Assembly (NCBI RefSeq): GCF_002733955.1
Contig: NZ_NVXQ01000027.1
Span: forward strand, 26,736 to 90,735
DNA from: Hoeflea sp.
GTDB lineage: Bacteria; Pseudomonadota; Alphaproteobacteria; Rhizobiales; Rhizobiaceae
Length of the DNA: 64,000 nt
Reading direction: 5' to 3'
In this document: piece after piece, positions 29,845-39,614 of the stretch
Layout: each line of letters opens with the position of its first letter
Numbering within the stretch: the first letter of the stretch is position 1
The notes under the pieces: generated by a model
What the model saw: the letters and a program-made list of their open reading frames with translations, nothing else
What the model was told of the DNA's origin: nothing
Database searches by the model: none
Position numbers and translations under genes: made by a program

Positions 29845-30753
29845 ATGGCATTTTCCAGCAACATGCGCGGCGCGTTGTTCATGTCCCTGTCAATGGCGGG
29901 CTTCACCTTCAACGATTCGATCGTCAAGCTGCTGACCGGTGACATCTCCGTTGCCCAGGTGATGTTTCTGCGTGGAGTGGTCGCCACCCTTCTGATCTTT
30001 CTCCTGGCCAGACACCGCAAGGCCTTGCGCCCGCTGTCGGTCCTGCGTGATCGCTGGATCGCTCTGAGGGTTGTGGGAGAAACCGGAGGCACACTGACAT
30101 TTCTGGTTGGTCTTTCCCACATCCCGCTCGCCAATGCATCGGCCATTCTTCAGGCTCTGCCATTGGCGGTGACCATGGGAGCGGCGATCTTTCTGGCCGA
30201 GCCGGTGGGCTGGCGCCGCTGGGGCGCCATTCTGGCCGGTTTTGCCGGTGTCCTGATCATCGTTCGACCGGGCCTTGAGGGCTTTTCGCCCTTCTCGCTG
30301 ATGATTGTCGGCACCGTCATCTTCGCCGCAACGCGCGACATCGCCACCCGCAAGGTCAACGCGGCCATTCCGTCCCTGTATCTTTCGACAGTCACCGCAG
30401 CGGCCGTCGCCATAGCCGGGCTGTTGCTGATTCCGCCGATGGGCGGCTGGAAACCGGTCTCCGCATCCGATCTGGCCTTGATCAGCCTGGCGGCCTGCCT
30501 GCTGCTGGTTGGCTACCAGTTCATCATCATGTCGATGCGCGAGGGCGAAATCTCCTTCATCGCCCCCTTCCGCTACACAGGCTTTCTCTGGGCCCTGTTG
30601 CTGGGGATGGCGGTGTTTGGAGAATACCCAGACATCTACATGGTTACCGGCGGACTTGTCGTGATCGGCTCGGGCCTCTACACGCTTTACCGCGAACGGA
30701 TCAAGAGCACAGCCAAGCCGGCAACCCGTGCCCCGGCGCGTCACTCACCATGA
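29845..30753 (+). CDS. DMT/EamA family transporter
   Basis: 10-TM pattern; NASAILQALPLAVTMGAAIFLAEPVGWRRWGAILAGFAGVLIIVRPG. Confidence 0.93.
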   Translation: MAFSSNMRGALFMSLSMAGFTFNDSIVKLLTGDISVAQVMFLRGVVATLLIFLLARHRKALRPLSVLRDRWIALRVVGETGGTLTFLVGLSHIPLANASAILQALPLAVTMGAAIFLAEPVGWRRWGAILAGFAGVLIIVRPGLEGFSPFSLMIVGTVIFAATRDIATRKVNAAIPSLYLSTVTAAAVAIAGLLLIPPMGGWKPVSASDLALISLAACLLLVGYQFIIMSMREGEISFIAPFRYTGFLWALLLGMAVFGEYPDIYMVTGGLVVIGSGLYTLYRERIKSTAKPATRAPARHSP

Positions 30754-30981
30754 GCAAAGCACAGGCTTGTTCGAATCAGTTTTCCGGGTCGCGCCACCGC
30801 CGGGGGCGGAGTTGCCTGCCGGTAGACGAGAATCCTCGCCGGCTTCAACACAGGCGGGCGGCTCTGGCTTCATCCGGGCCGATGCTTCGCCCTCCAGCCC
30901 AAGGAGCAACTTGATATGCAAGCAGCTTCCCCACTTCACGTCACAGAACGGGCATCGGTCGACTTCGCTTTTGTCGGTCAT
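30745..30981 (-). CDS. possible small CxxC...CxH protein
   Basis: MTDKSEVDRCPFCDVKWGSCLHIKLLLGLEGEASARMKPEP... in otherwise empty intergenic space; weak start context. Confidence 0.3.
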   Translation of the reverse strand: MTDKSEVDRCPFCDVKWGSCLHIKLLLGLEGEASARMKPEPPACVEAGEDSRLPAGNSAPGGGATRKTDSNKPVLCSW

Positions 30982-31196
30982 ACGGCGTCACCTACCCCAA
31001 ACAATAGACCCGACCGAGAGTCGGTGAATTCTACCGCACTCAAGTTCTCAATCCAGAATCGCAAAGTAATTCCTATTGCATTGCCATGCAACTCCGGTGT
31101 CCGAATGCCCCATGACAGCAATGAGCAATCAACCGGATCCGCGGTTCAGTCGGATTTCGATTGCATCTCCACTCCTGAAGCCACAAAACACACCCG

Positions 31197-32423
31197 ATGA
31201 ACAAGACAGTCTTTCTCAATCGCACAACCCCGCCGCACATTGCCACGCTCGTGGTGATCGCAGGGCTGAGCGCGTTGAACATGAACCTCATTCTTCCCTC
31301 GCTTCCGGGCATCTCCACCTATTACCAGGCCGACTATGCCCTGGTTCAGCTGGCCGTATCGGGATACCTGGCCGTGACCGGTCTGCTGCAGCTGATCATC
31401 GGCCCGTTGTCGGACCGCTATGGCCGGCGCCCGGTGATGATCGTGAGCCTCTGCATCTTTCTCGTGGCCACGGCTCTTACGCCGTTTGCGCCCAGCATCG
31501 AGGCATTTCTGGCCATCCGCATGCTGCAGGCCGCAGTGGTCTCCGGCATGGTGCTGTCGCGGGCCGTGGTACGCGACATTGTCGGCCCCGAGCAGGCAGC
31601 CTCGATGATCGGCTATGTCACCATGGGCATGACACTGGCGCCGATGATAGGGCCGGCCCTGGGCGGCGTCATGGAGGAACTGTTCGGCTGGCAGTCGGTG
31701 TTTGCGCTGCTGTTTGTTTTCGGCCTGGGAGCTTTCGTTCTGTTGCTCACCGATCTGGGAGAAACCAACCATAACCGCTCGTCCAGCATGCTGGCGCAAT
31801 TCGGCGCCTATCCGGAACTGCTTCGTTCACGCCGGTTCTGGGGCTATTCGCTGACAGCCACCTTTGCATCGGGATCGTTCTTTTCGTTCCTGGGCGGCGG
31901 CCCGTTCGTGGCCACCAGGATCCTCGACATGGAGCCGTCCGAACTGGGGTTCTATTTCGTGTTCATCGCGCTTGGATACATGACCGGGAATTTCATATCC
32001 GGCCGCTTTGCCAGCCGCATCGGCATCAACCGCATGATGGTGACGGGCTGCATCATTGCCACGTTCGGCATGACCGTGACACTGGTGCTGTTTCTCGCCG
32101 GACAGTGGCACCCGTTGTCGTTTTTCGGCCCGATCTTCTTCCTCGGGCTTGGAAACGGGGTCACGCTGCCCAGCGCCAATGCCGGTATTGTCAGTGTCCG
32201 CCCGCATCTGGCCGGGTCGGCCTCGGGCCTCGGCGGCGCAATGATGATCGGCGGCGGCGCGGCCCTGTCCGCCCTGGCCGGTGCAATCATGTCGCCCGAA
32301 ACAGGCCCCTACCCGCTGATCACCGTCATGCTGATCTCCTGTATCCTTTCCATTTTCGCAACGCTTTACGTCATCCGGGTCGAGAGCAGCCTCGCCGCCG
32401 ATGCAAGGATTGACGGGGCCTGA
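31197..32423 (+). CDS. Bcr/CflA-type MFS multidrug efflux transporter
   Basis: LSALNMNLILPSLPGISTYYQADYALVQLAVSGYLAVTGLLQLIIGPLSDRYGRRPVM. Confidence 0.92.
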   Translation: MNKTVFLNRTTPPHIATLVVIAGLSALNMNLILPSLPGISTYYQADYALVQLAVSGYLAVTGLLQLIIGPLSDRYGRRPVMIVSLCIFLVATALTPFAPSIEAFLAIRMLQAAVVSGMVLSRAVVRDIVGPEQAASMIGYVTMGMTLAPMIGPALGGVMEELFGWQSVFALLFVFGLGAFVLLLTDLGETNHNRSSSMLAQFGAYPELLRSRRFWGYSLTATFASGSFFSFLGGGPFVATRILDMEPSELGFYFVFIALGYMTGNFISGRFASRIGINRMMVTGCIIATFGMTVTLVLFLAGQWHPLSFFGPIFFLGLGNGVTLPSANAGIVSVRPHLAGSASGLGGAMMIGGGAALSALAGAIMSPETGPYPLITVMLISCILSIFATLYVIRVESSLAADARIDGA

Positions 32424-32637
32424 CCCCGACACGGTGCACCGCCGGCATCGTCACGGCCGGCGGTACCGTCGCCCTTGCTGAATATCTTACCTGAACTGGC
32501 TTTGGGTAAGCTTGCATTTCCTGTTGCAATCGCCCGCAAAACAGTGGGAATATCCGTCCCAGCGCGGTGAACACCACCTGCGATCATGGGAATGCGGCGG
32601 TCAACAAGCCGCAATCCTGCCAACAGAGAGGACACCT

Positions 32638-33435
32638 ATGTTTATTTCCAAACGCATCACGCTGGCAGTCTCCGCTGCAGCCCTCATCCTGTCGATGGGC
32701 GCAGCGGCCCAGGCAGCCAGCCATGGCGGCATCAAGAAGGTCGTCATCGGCACCGAAGGCGCCTACCCTCCCTTCAACAATCTCGAATCCGATGGCAGCC
32801 TCGTCGGCTTCGACATCGACATCGCCAAGGCGCTGTGTGAAGAGATGAAGGTCGAGTGCGAATTTGTCACCCAGGATTGGGACGGCATCATTCCGGCTCT
32901 TCTCGCTGGCAAGTTCGACGCCATCATCGCCTCGATGTCGATCACCGAGGAACGCAAGGAGAAGGTCGACTTCACCAACAAGTACTACAACACGCCGCCG
33001 GCCATCGCCGTGCCGAAGGACAGCCCGATCACCGAGGCGACCGACGCCGGTCTCGCCGGCAAGGTGATTGGTGCGCAGTCTTCGACCACCCACTCCAACT
33101 ACGCCGAAGAGAAGCTGCCGTCGGCCGAGCTCAAGCTCTACCCGACTCCGGACGAGTACAAGCTCGACATCGATTCCGGCCGTGTCGACGCGGTGATCGA
33201 CGATGTCATCGTGCTCTCCGAATGGCTCAAGTCCGATGCCGGCACCTGCTGCAAGCTGCTTGGCACGCTGACGCCTGATCCGGTGATCAACGGCGAAGGC
33301 GCCGGCATTGCCATCCGCAAGGGCGAAACCGAGCTGCGTGACATGTTTAACACGGCCATCGCCGCAATCCGTGCAAGCGGCACCTACAAGGAAATCAACG
33401 ACAAGTATTTTGACGTTGATGTCTATGGCGACTAA
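32638..33435 (+). CDS. amino-acid-type ABC transporter substrate-binding protein
   Basis: Signal peptide; VVIGTEGAYPPFNNLESDGSLVGFDIDIAKALCEEMKVECEFVTQDWDGIIPALLAGKFDAIIASMSITEERKEKVDFTNKYY. Confidence 0.95.
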   Translation: MFISKRITLAVSAAALILSMGAAAQAASHGGIKKVVIGTEGAYPPFNNLESDGSLVGFDIDIAKALCEEMKVECEFVTQDWDGIIPALLAGKFDAIIASMSITEERKEKVDFTNKYYNTPPAIAVPKDSPITEATDAGLAGKVIGAQSSTTHSNYAEEKLPSAELKLYPTPDEYKLDIDSGRVDAVIDDVIVLSEWLKSDAGTCCKLLGTLTPDPVINGEGAGIAIRKGETELRDMFNTAIAAIRASGTYKEINDKYFDVDVYGD

Positions 33436-33466
33436 GCCGGATAGTCACCGGTAACCACCGCAAACG

Positions 33467-33495
33467 GGCGGCGGGCGAGGCTTTCGTCCGCCGCC
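33467..33495 (+). other. intercistronic stem-loop after the amino acid SBP gene
   Basis: GGCGGCGG...CCGCCGCC 8-bp stem. Confidence 0.5.
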
Positions 33496-33538
33496 GCACA
33501 CCAAGACCGCACCAATGCGGCAAGGCTCAGGGGACAGC

Positions 33539-34339
33539 ATGGAACCGACGGCAACGCTGGGAGGCCAGCTATATGCGTTCGTATCGCTGTTCGATCCGTT
33601 CTGTGGTCCTGTCGGGGTGCTCAACCTGTTGCCGGAAGGCTCGCTGCTGTCCTGCGGCGACACCGGCTGGGGTGACGAGGTCGCGCGCGGCTTCTTCGTC
33701 ACAATCACCCTGGCGCTCTGCACGCTTCCCATCGGCCTGATCATCGGCCTGTTTCTCGCACTCGCCAAGCAGACCGACATCCGCTCGCTTCGCGCTGCGG
33801 CCGACATCTACACCACCATCTTTCGCGGCCTGCCGGAACTTCTGACCATCTTCATGATCTATTTCGGCCTGCAGATCGCGGTCCGTGAAGTGGCGATCGC
33901 GCTCGGCTTCGAGCGCGGCTTCGACATCAATTCCTTCATTGCCGGCACCATTGCGCTGTCGCTGGTGTTCTCCGCCTACGCCTCGGAAGTGCTCTCCTCC
34001 GCCTTCAAGGCGATCCCCAAGGGCCAGTACGAGGCGGGCCATGCGCTCGGCCTGCGCCCGGGCAAGACAATGCGGCTGATCATCCTGCCGCAGCTTGTCC
34101 GCATCGCCCTGCCCGGCCTGGGCAACCTCTGGATGATCCTGATCAAGGATACCGCGCTGATCTCGGTGATCGGGCTTGGCGACACGCTGCGCCAGACCGG
34201 CATTGCCGCCAAGGTCACCAAGGAAGCCTTCTTCTTCTACGGCACCGCCTGCCTGCTGTTTCTCGCCTTGGCGATGGCCTCCTCGGTCGTGTTTTCGAAG
34301 ATCGAGACCCGGGTACGACGTTCGGGGGTGAGCCGATGA
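33539..34339 (+). CDS. amino-acid-type ABC transporter permease
   Basis: His/Glu/Gln/Arg/opine-type: YTTIFRGLPELLTIFMIYFGLQ...FKAIPKGQYEAGHALGLRPGKTMRLIILPQLVRIALPGLGN. Confidence 0.94.
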   Translation: MEPTATLGGQLYAFVSLFDPFCGPVGVLNLLPEGSLLSCGDTGWGDEVARGFFVTITLALCTLPIGLIIGLFLALAKQTDIRSLRAAADIYTTIFRGLPELLTIFMIYFGLQIAVREVAIALGFERGFDINSFIAGTIALSLVFSAYASEVLSSAFKAIPKGQYEAGHALGLRPGKTMRLIILPQLVRIALPGLGNLWMILIKDTALISVIGLGDTLRQTGIAAKVTKEAFFFYGTACLLFLALAMASSVVFSKIETRVRRSGVSR

Positions 34340-35166
34340 GCATCGCCCACGACCTGATTCCGCCGCAACCGCCACCGCCGGTCAAAGCCTTCCGCTGGAG
34401 CGGCCTGCGCATTCTCGGCGCCATCCTGCTTGGCCTGTGGATCGTGGCGGGCATTGCCCTGGTGCTCTGGCTGGTGGACGCCTGGGACATCGACAAGGTC
34501 ACCACCTACGGGCCGAAATTCCTCTCCGGGCTGGGCGTCACGCTGACCCTGGTGGCCATATCGGTGTCGCTCGGCGCGCTGCTGTCGGTCCCCATCGCCT
34601 TCGGGCGGATGTCGTCCAACCGCTTTCTCTCTTCGATCGCCTACGGCTATGTCTACTTCTTCCGCGGCACGCCGCTGATCGCGCAACTGTTCCTGATCTA
34701 TTACGGCTTCGGCAGCTTCCGCCACGAACTTGAGGCCGTCGGCCTCTGGGTATTCTTCCGCGATGCCTGGAACTGTGCCCTGTTCGCGTTCACATTGAAC
34801 ACCGCCGCCTACCAGGCGGAGATCCTGCGCGGCGCCATCGAGAGCGTCACCCGCGGCCAGCACGAGGGCGCCGCAGCCCTCGGACTGACCCGGTTCCAGA
34901 CCTTCCACCGCATCATCCTGCCCCAGGCGATGATCGTGGCGCTCAGACCTTACGGCAACGAGATCATCCTGATGATCAAGGGCTCGGCGATTGTCGCCAT
35001 TGTCACCGTGTTCGACCTGATGGGCGAAACCCGGCGCGCCTATTCCCGCACCTTCGATTTCCAGACCTATATCTGGGCCGCGGTGTTCTATCTCGTCATC
35101 GTCGAGGCCTTGCGCAACATCTGGGAAAAGCTCGAACAGCGCCTCACCCGCCACCTCAAGAGGTAG
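34336..35166 (+). CDS. amino-acid-type ABC transporter permease
   Basis: YVYFFRGTPLIAQLFLIYYGFG...RGQHEGAAALGLTRFQTFHRIILPQAMIVALRPYGNEI. Confidence 0.94.
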   Translation: MSIAHDLIPPQPPPPVKAFRWSGLRILGAILLGLWIVAGIALVLWLVDAWDIDKVTTYGPKFLSGLGVTLTLVAISVSLGALLSVPIAFGRMSSNRFLSSIAYGYVYFFRGTPLIAQLFLIYYGFGSFRHELEAVGLWVFFRDAWNCALFAFTLNTAAYQAEILRGAIESVTRGQHEGAAALGLTRFQTFHRIILPQAMIVALRPYGNEIILMIKGSAIVAIVTVFDLMGETRRAYSRTFDFQTYIWAAVFYLVIVEALRNIWEKLEQRLTRHLKR

Positions 35167-35237
35167 CGCACCAATCGCTGCTTGCCGCGCCCGCGCCTTT
35201 GTATAAAAGGAGCGCGAAACCGAAATTGGAGCCTTCC

Positions 35238-36050
35238 ATGGCCAGAACCGACGACGATGCCTTGGCGGAAGCCTACAACCGCGCGCTGTCGCTGGAAAAA
35301 TCCGGCGATTTTGACCTGGCAGCAGCCGCTTACGCCGAAGTCTTGGCGCTCGATCCCGACGATCACGGCGGCGCAGCGGTGCGGCTTGCCTCAATGAAGC
35401 GTGGCGAGGTGCCCGCCCGTGCGCCAGAAGCCTATGTCACCACCTTGTTCGACCAGCATGCCGAAGTCTTCGACAAGGTGCTGGTCGAGGATCTCGGCTA
35501 TCACGTGCCGCTGTTGCTCAGACAGCGGCTGATCGAGCTCGGCGAAACCAGCTTCGAGCGCATGCTCGATCTCGGCTGTGGCACGGGCCTGACCGGCGGC
35601 GCGCTGGAAGACATGGTCGATGACGCCACCGGCCTCGACCTGGCTGAAAACATGGTCGAGATCGCCCATGAGAAAGGCCTCTACGACACGCTTTATGTCG
35701 CCGACGCCGTTGACTATCTTCAGGACAATGAGGACGACCCGTTCGACCTCATCGCCGCCACCGACGTACTGCCCTATCTCGGCGCACTCGAGCCGCTGTT
35801 CGAGGCGGCGGCGAAAAACGCCCTGCCGAACGCGCTGTTCTGCTTCTCCAGCGAAACCCTGCCCGATGCCGATTTCGAGGGCCGTCCCTACACGGTCGGC
35901 CGTTTCCAGCGCTTCGCCCACACCGAGACCTATGTCCGCGATGCCCTCGACGCGGCAGGCTTCGACACACTCGAGGCCGGCGACATCATTGTCCGCCACG
36001 AACAGGGCCTGCCGATTGCCGGGCATCTGTTTATCGCAAGGAAGAGATAG
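35238..36050 (+). CDS. class I SAM-dependent methyltransferase with N-terminal TPR-like segment
   Basis: AEAYNRALSLEKSGDFDLAAAAYAEVLALDPDDHGGAAVR (TPR) then MLDLGCGTGLTGGALEDMVDDATGLDLAENMV. Confidence 0.88.
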   Translation: MARTDDDALAEAYNRALSLEKSGDFDLAAAAYAEVLALDPDDHGGAAVRLASMKRGEVPARAPEAYVTTLFDQHAEVFDKVLVEDLGYHVPLLLRQRLIELGETSFERMLDLGCGTGLTGGALEDMVDDATGLDLAENMVEIAHEKGLYDTLYVADAVDYLQDNEDDPFDLIAATDVLPYLGALEPLFEAAAKNALPNALFCFSSETLPDADFEGRPYTVGRFQRFAHTETYVRDALDAAGFDTLEAGDIIVRHEQGLPIAGHLFIARKR

Positions 36051-36150
36051 ATCCTGCTCCAGCCAGAGCTGATCGAGAGCCGCGACACCTTATCCGGCAC
36101 CTGCACCGCAAATCCCCTCTGCGCTGGCGGTTAGATGCGCAAAATTCCGC

Positions 36151-36179
36151 TTGTCGGGAACCCCATGCAGGCATAGCAT
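36151..36179 (+). promoter_or_regulatory. candidate sigma70-type promoter with leaderless start
   Basis: TTGTCG-N17-TAGCAT; 6 nt separate the -10 from the ATG at 36186, so the expected TSS is about the ATG itself. Confidence 0.4.
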
Positions 36180-36185
36180 CTCGGC

Positions 36186-36272
36186 ATGAAATCAGATGTT
36201 TCCCTCGGCGGCCGCGCCATCGGCTCGCCCTATGGCAAGACCCAGGGCTGGTGGCCGCCTCCCGGCCACTGA
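36186..36272 (+). CDS. candidate leader peptide MKSDVSLGGRAIGSPYGKTQGWWPPPGH
   Basis: 28-codon ORF directly after the promoter; Trp-Trp-Pro-Pro-Pro; hairpin GTGGCCG-CCTCC-CGGCCAC (36251-36269) overlaps the WPPPGH codons. Confidence 0.35.
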   Translation: MKSDVSLGGRAIGSPYGKTQGWWPPPGH

Positions 36273-36281
36273 GTGTTGTGC

Positions 36282-36321
36282 TGACCGGACGGCTGCGACG
36301 CAGACCGCGCCGGTCATTTTT
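36282..36321 (+). terminator. candidate attenuator terminator upstream of the GBBH-like gene
   Basis: TGACCGG...CCGGTCA with inner CTGC-GAC-GCAG hairpin, followed by TTTTT at 36317-36321, just before the ATGs at 36328/36349. Confidence 0.55.
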
Positions 36322-36348
36322 GCCCACATGAAACAATCTGGATCTCCC

Positions 36349-37479
36349 ATGACTATAACAGACCTTTCGGTCCGTCCCGACACGCTTGTCGTGACCTGGA
36401 CAGACGCCACCTCAACCCGTTACCCGACGATTTGGCTGCGCGACAATTGCCCGTCCGGCCTGCACCCGCAGACCCATGAACGCGTACTCGATCTTCTGGC
36501 GCTTGATGACGCGCCAGTGCTCACTGGCGCACAGATGGACCAAGACGTTGCCGTGCTGACCTACGCAGACGGACATGTCAGCCATATGCCGGTGTCCCTG
36601 CTGAATGCCCACCGTCCCGGACGGCCAGCTGAAGACCCCGGCGCGATTGCAGCACAGCCTTGGCGCGGCGATCTCGGCGCAGCCGGTATCTCGCGGCACA
36701 AGGCGGCCCAAATCGGGGTCGATGACGTGGCTCTGAACGCCTGGATGCGCGACACGGCCAGGCTTGGCCTCTCGATTGTCGAGCATCTGGAAGACCGGGT
36801 CGGCGCGGGCGTGGATGTGGCCGAACGGATCGGCTTCTTGCGGCAGACCAATTTCGGCACCACGTTCGAGGTGATCAACAAGCCCGACCCCAACAACCTG
36901 GCTTACACATCCGTGGCCCTGCCGCTGCACACCGACCTGCCCAACCAGGAAGTGCCGCCAGGTTACCAGTTCATGCATTGCCTCGCCAACGAGGCGACGG
37001 GCGGCGGCTCGATTTTCGCCGACGGCTTTGCCATGGCGGAAGACCTTCGCAGCGAGGATCCCGAAGCCTTCCGTCTGCTTTGCGGCGTGTCGATCCCGTT
37101 CCGCTTTCATGACGGGGAGGCAGACATCCGAGTGCACGAGCCGGTGATCACGCTGGATGCGAAAGGAGAGGTCATCGAGATCCGCTACAACGCCCATCTG
37201 GCGGCGATCTTCGACATGAGCCCCGACATCATGCCCGCCTATTATCGCGCCTACCGCGCCTACATGGCCAAGACGCGCGATCCGAAATACCGGCTGACAC
37301 TGAAGCTGAAAGCCGGCGAAATGGTGGTGTTTGACAATCGCCGGGTGCTGCACGGACGCGACGCCTTCGACCCCTCCACCGGCTACCGGCACCTTCATGG
37401 CTGCTATGTCGACCGCGGCGAGTTTTCCTCCCGTCTGCGCCTGCTGGCCCGCAGCAATGACGCCGCAAACGCAGCCTGA
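36349..37479 (+). CDS. gamma-butyrobetaine dioxygenase-like 2OG-Fe(II) oxygenase
   Basis: GBBH_N-like TLVVTWTDATSTRYPTIWLRDNCPSGLHPQTHERVLD plus TauD domain LPLHTDLPNQEVPPGYQFMHCLAN...VVFDNRRVLHGRDAF. Confidence 0.9.
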   Translation: MTITDLSVRPDTLVVTWTDATSTRYPTIWLRDNCPSGLHPQTHERVLDLLALDDAPVLTGAQMDQDVAVLTYADGHVSHMPVSLLNAHRPGRPAEDPGAIAAQPWRGDLGAAGISRHKAAQIGVDDVALNAWMRDTARLGLSIVEHLEDRVGAGVDVAERIGFLRQTNFGTTFEVINKPDPNNLAYTSVALPLHTDLPNQEVPPGYQFMHCLANEATGGGSIFADGFAMAEDLRSEDPEAFRLLCGVSIPFRFHDGEADIRVHEPVITLDAKGEVIEIRYNAHLAAIFDMSPDIMPAYYRAYRAYMAKTRDPKYRLTLKLKAGEMVVFDNRRVLHGRDAFDPSTGYRHLHGCYVDRGEFSSRLRLLARSNDAANAA

Positions 37480-37518
37480 TCAGAAGTCTGGAAAGGCGCT
37501 CTGAGCGCCAAACACCAA

Positions 37519-37550
37519 GATGCGGGCGAAACCATCGCCCGCATCCTTTT
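37519..37550 (+). terminator. rho-independent terminator
   Basis: GATGCGGGCG-AAACCAT-CGCCCGCATC-CTTTT. Confidence 0.85.
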
Positions 37551-37590
37551 CAAGGTTCGGCATCGACAACCAGGCGATGACCGGACCTGC

Positions 37591-38421
37591 TTACATCAGC
37601 TTGAACACTGACGGATCGGGGCCGTTGCGCAGGCCGATATCGAGGCCTTCGATGGCTTTCATCTCGTCATCGGTCACTGTGAAATCGAACACATCGAGGT
37701 TTTCCGCCTGCCGGCCCGGATTGACCGAGCGCGAAATCGCCGCGTGACCGAGTTGCAAATGCCAGCGCAACACCACCTGTGCCGGGCTCTTGCCGGTCCG
37801 CGCCGCGGCCGCCTTGATCGGATCTGCCTCGAACGACTTGCCATTGCCGAGCGGTGTCCAGGCCTGGGCGACGATCTTGTGGCTGTCGCAGAACGCCCGC
37901 AGCTCCGGCTGCTGCAGTTGCGGGTTGATCTCGATCTGGTTGAGCACAGGCGCCTCACCGGTCTCCTCGATAATCCTTGTCAGATGGTCGGCATTGAAGT
38001 TCGACACGCCGATCGAGCGCATCAGCCCCTCATCGCGCATCTCGATCAGCGCCTTCCAGGTCTCGACATAGAGGTCCAGGCCCGGGACCGGCCAGTGGAT
38101 CAGCACCAGGTCGAGCTTGTCGACGCCGATGCTCTTGAGGCTGCGCTCGAGCGAGGCCCGGGCCTTGTCACGTCCCTGGTCACGGTTCCAGACCTTTGTG
38201 GTGACGAAGATCTCGTCGCGCGGCACGCCTGAGTTCCTCAGGCCCTCGCCAAGACCGGCTTCATTGCCATAGATGAAGGCGCCGTCGATCAGCCGGTAGC
38301 CGGTCTTGATGGCGCTTTCGACCGCTGCTGCAGTGTCGTCCTGCGGGATCTGCCAGATGCCGAATCCGAGCTGCGGGATTGAGTTTCCGTCATGAAAGGC
38401 AATGTTCTTTTGATCAGTCAT
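37591..38421 (-). CDS. aldo/keto reductase
   Basis: IPQLGFGIWQIPQDDTAAAVESAIKTGYRLIDGAFIYGNEAGLGEGLRNSG...LDLVLIHWPVPG. Confidence 0.95.
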   Translation of the reverse strand: MTDQKNIAFHDGNSIPQLGFGIWQIPQDDTAAAVESAIKTGYRLIDGAFIYGNEAGLGEGLRNSGVPRDEIFVTTKVWNRDQGRDKARASLERSLKSIGVDKLDLVLIHWPVPGLDLYVETWKALIEMRDEGLMRSIGVSNFNADHLTRIIEETGEAPVLNQIEINPQLQQPELRAFCDSHKIVAQAWTPLGNGKSFEADPIKAAAARTGKSPAQVVLRWHLQLGHAAISRSVNPGRQAENLDVFDFTVTDDEMKAIEGLDIGLRNGPDPSVFKLM

Positions 38422-38658
38422 TCTCGTTCCTTGATCTGAATGGAGGCAAGCTGCGATTGCAGCGCTCGCAGGTCTCACTTAATCGCTGAGCCCGAAGCTG
38501 CAACCCCGACCGGCCATTCTTTGCCGGCAGTTTGCGAGACCACCGCCTGCACCGATTTGCGCTGTCCTTGACATGCGTCAACGGAAATCGGGCCGATTTG
38601 CGGTCAAATGCCGGCAAGGCTTCACCATGCTGGGGTGCCGTGCCGGGGAGGATAAGCC

Positions 38659-39609
38659 GTGAGCTTTTTTCGCGCAATCATATCGGGAATTGTGAACCAT
38701 CCGTATCAGGCATCGTTTCTGCTGATCGTGATCCTGTGGATCTTCGGGGTGCGGACCTACAACATTCTCACGCTCGAAAGAGGCTATGCAAGGATCGCAG
38801 GTCTGCTGGAATCGGTCGACGACCTGAAGAAGGGCACGACCGCCTCGAACCTTTACGAGGCCAAGTATTTCGCCGCGATGAGCGCCGAAGTCTACCGTCT
38901 CTCAGACAGTCCGAAGCCCAAGACCGCCGCGGCAGCCTGTGACCTGGCCGAGATTCTTGCCGACTGGACACGCCTGCCGGCATCCGCGACAGTACCGGAC
39001 AGGCCGGATCACCGCGACGGCAACCAGGCGAGATGGGACGGCACATTGAGTTATGGCGTCTGGTACCGAAGGATCGATCCGGAGAAGATCCAGGTCGCGC
39101 TGGTCTTTCGCGGCACCCAGACCTGGGGCGACTGGTGGAGCAACGCACGCTGGATCACCAGCTATTTTGGCGCCGGCTGGGACCAGTATGATCTCGCCCG
39201 CAGCATCGCCATCCACGTTGCCGACAATCTGCTGGTCGACCATCCGGAGCTGCAGGGGCTGGACACGCCGGAATTCATCGCCGCCGGCCATTCCCTCGGC
39301 GGCGGTCTGGCCCAGCACGCAGGCTATGCCAGCTCGCGCATCGGCCGCGTCTACTCCTTCAACGGCACCAGCGTCACCGGATTTTACGACATTCCGGACC
39401 GGGACGTGAACAAGCAGGGCCTGCGGATCTACCGCATCAGCGAGCGCGGCGAGATCCTGGCTCTGCTGCGTGCCTTCATGAAGATCATCTACCCGGTGGT
39501 CGAAAAGAACCCCAAGATCATCGAGGCGACCTACAATTACGGCATCCGCGGGCTGGTGACCCAGCACAGCATCGAAGATCTTGCCTGCGCGCTGGCAAAC
39601 GACTTCTAG
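38659..39609 (+). CDS. class 3 lipase-like protein with N-terminal TM helix
   Basis: VALVFRGTQTWGDWWSNARWITSYF...FIAAGHSLGGGLAQHAGYASS; GHSLGG. Confidence 0.85.
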   Translation: MSFFRAIISGIVNHPYQASFLLIVILWIFGVRTYNILTLERGYARIAGLLESVDDLKKGTTASNLYEAKYFAAMSAEVYRLSDSPKPKTAAAACDLAEILADWTRLPASATVPDRPDHRDGNQARWDGTLSYGVWYRRIDPEKIQVALVFRGTQTWGDWWSNARWITSYFGAGWDQYDLARSIAIHVADNLLVDHPELQGLDTPEFIAAGHSLGGGLAQHAGYASSRIGRVYSFNGTSVTGFYDIPDRDVNKQGLRIYRISERGEILALLRAFMKIIYPVVEKNPKIIEATYNYGIRGLVTQHSIEDLACALANDF

Positions 39610-39614
39610 CCGGA

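Noticed and set aside
30765-30785. GTTCGAATC string resembling a tRNA T-loop
   Set aside because: No flanking T-stem, anticodon arm or acceptor stem found.
32438-32464. ACCGCCGGC...GCCGGCGGT perfect hairpin after the Bcr/CflA gene
   Set aside because: No T-run; probably a transcript 3' end structure of a kind common in GC-rich genomes, not enough to call a terminator or novel element.
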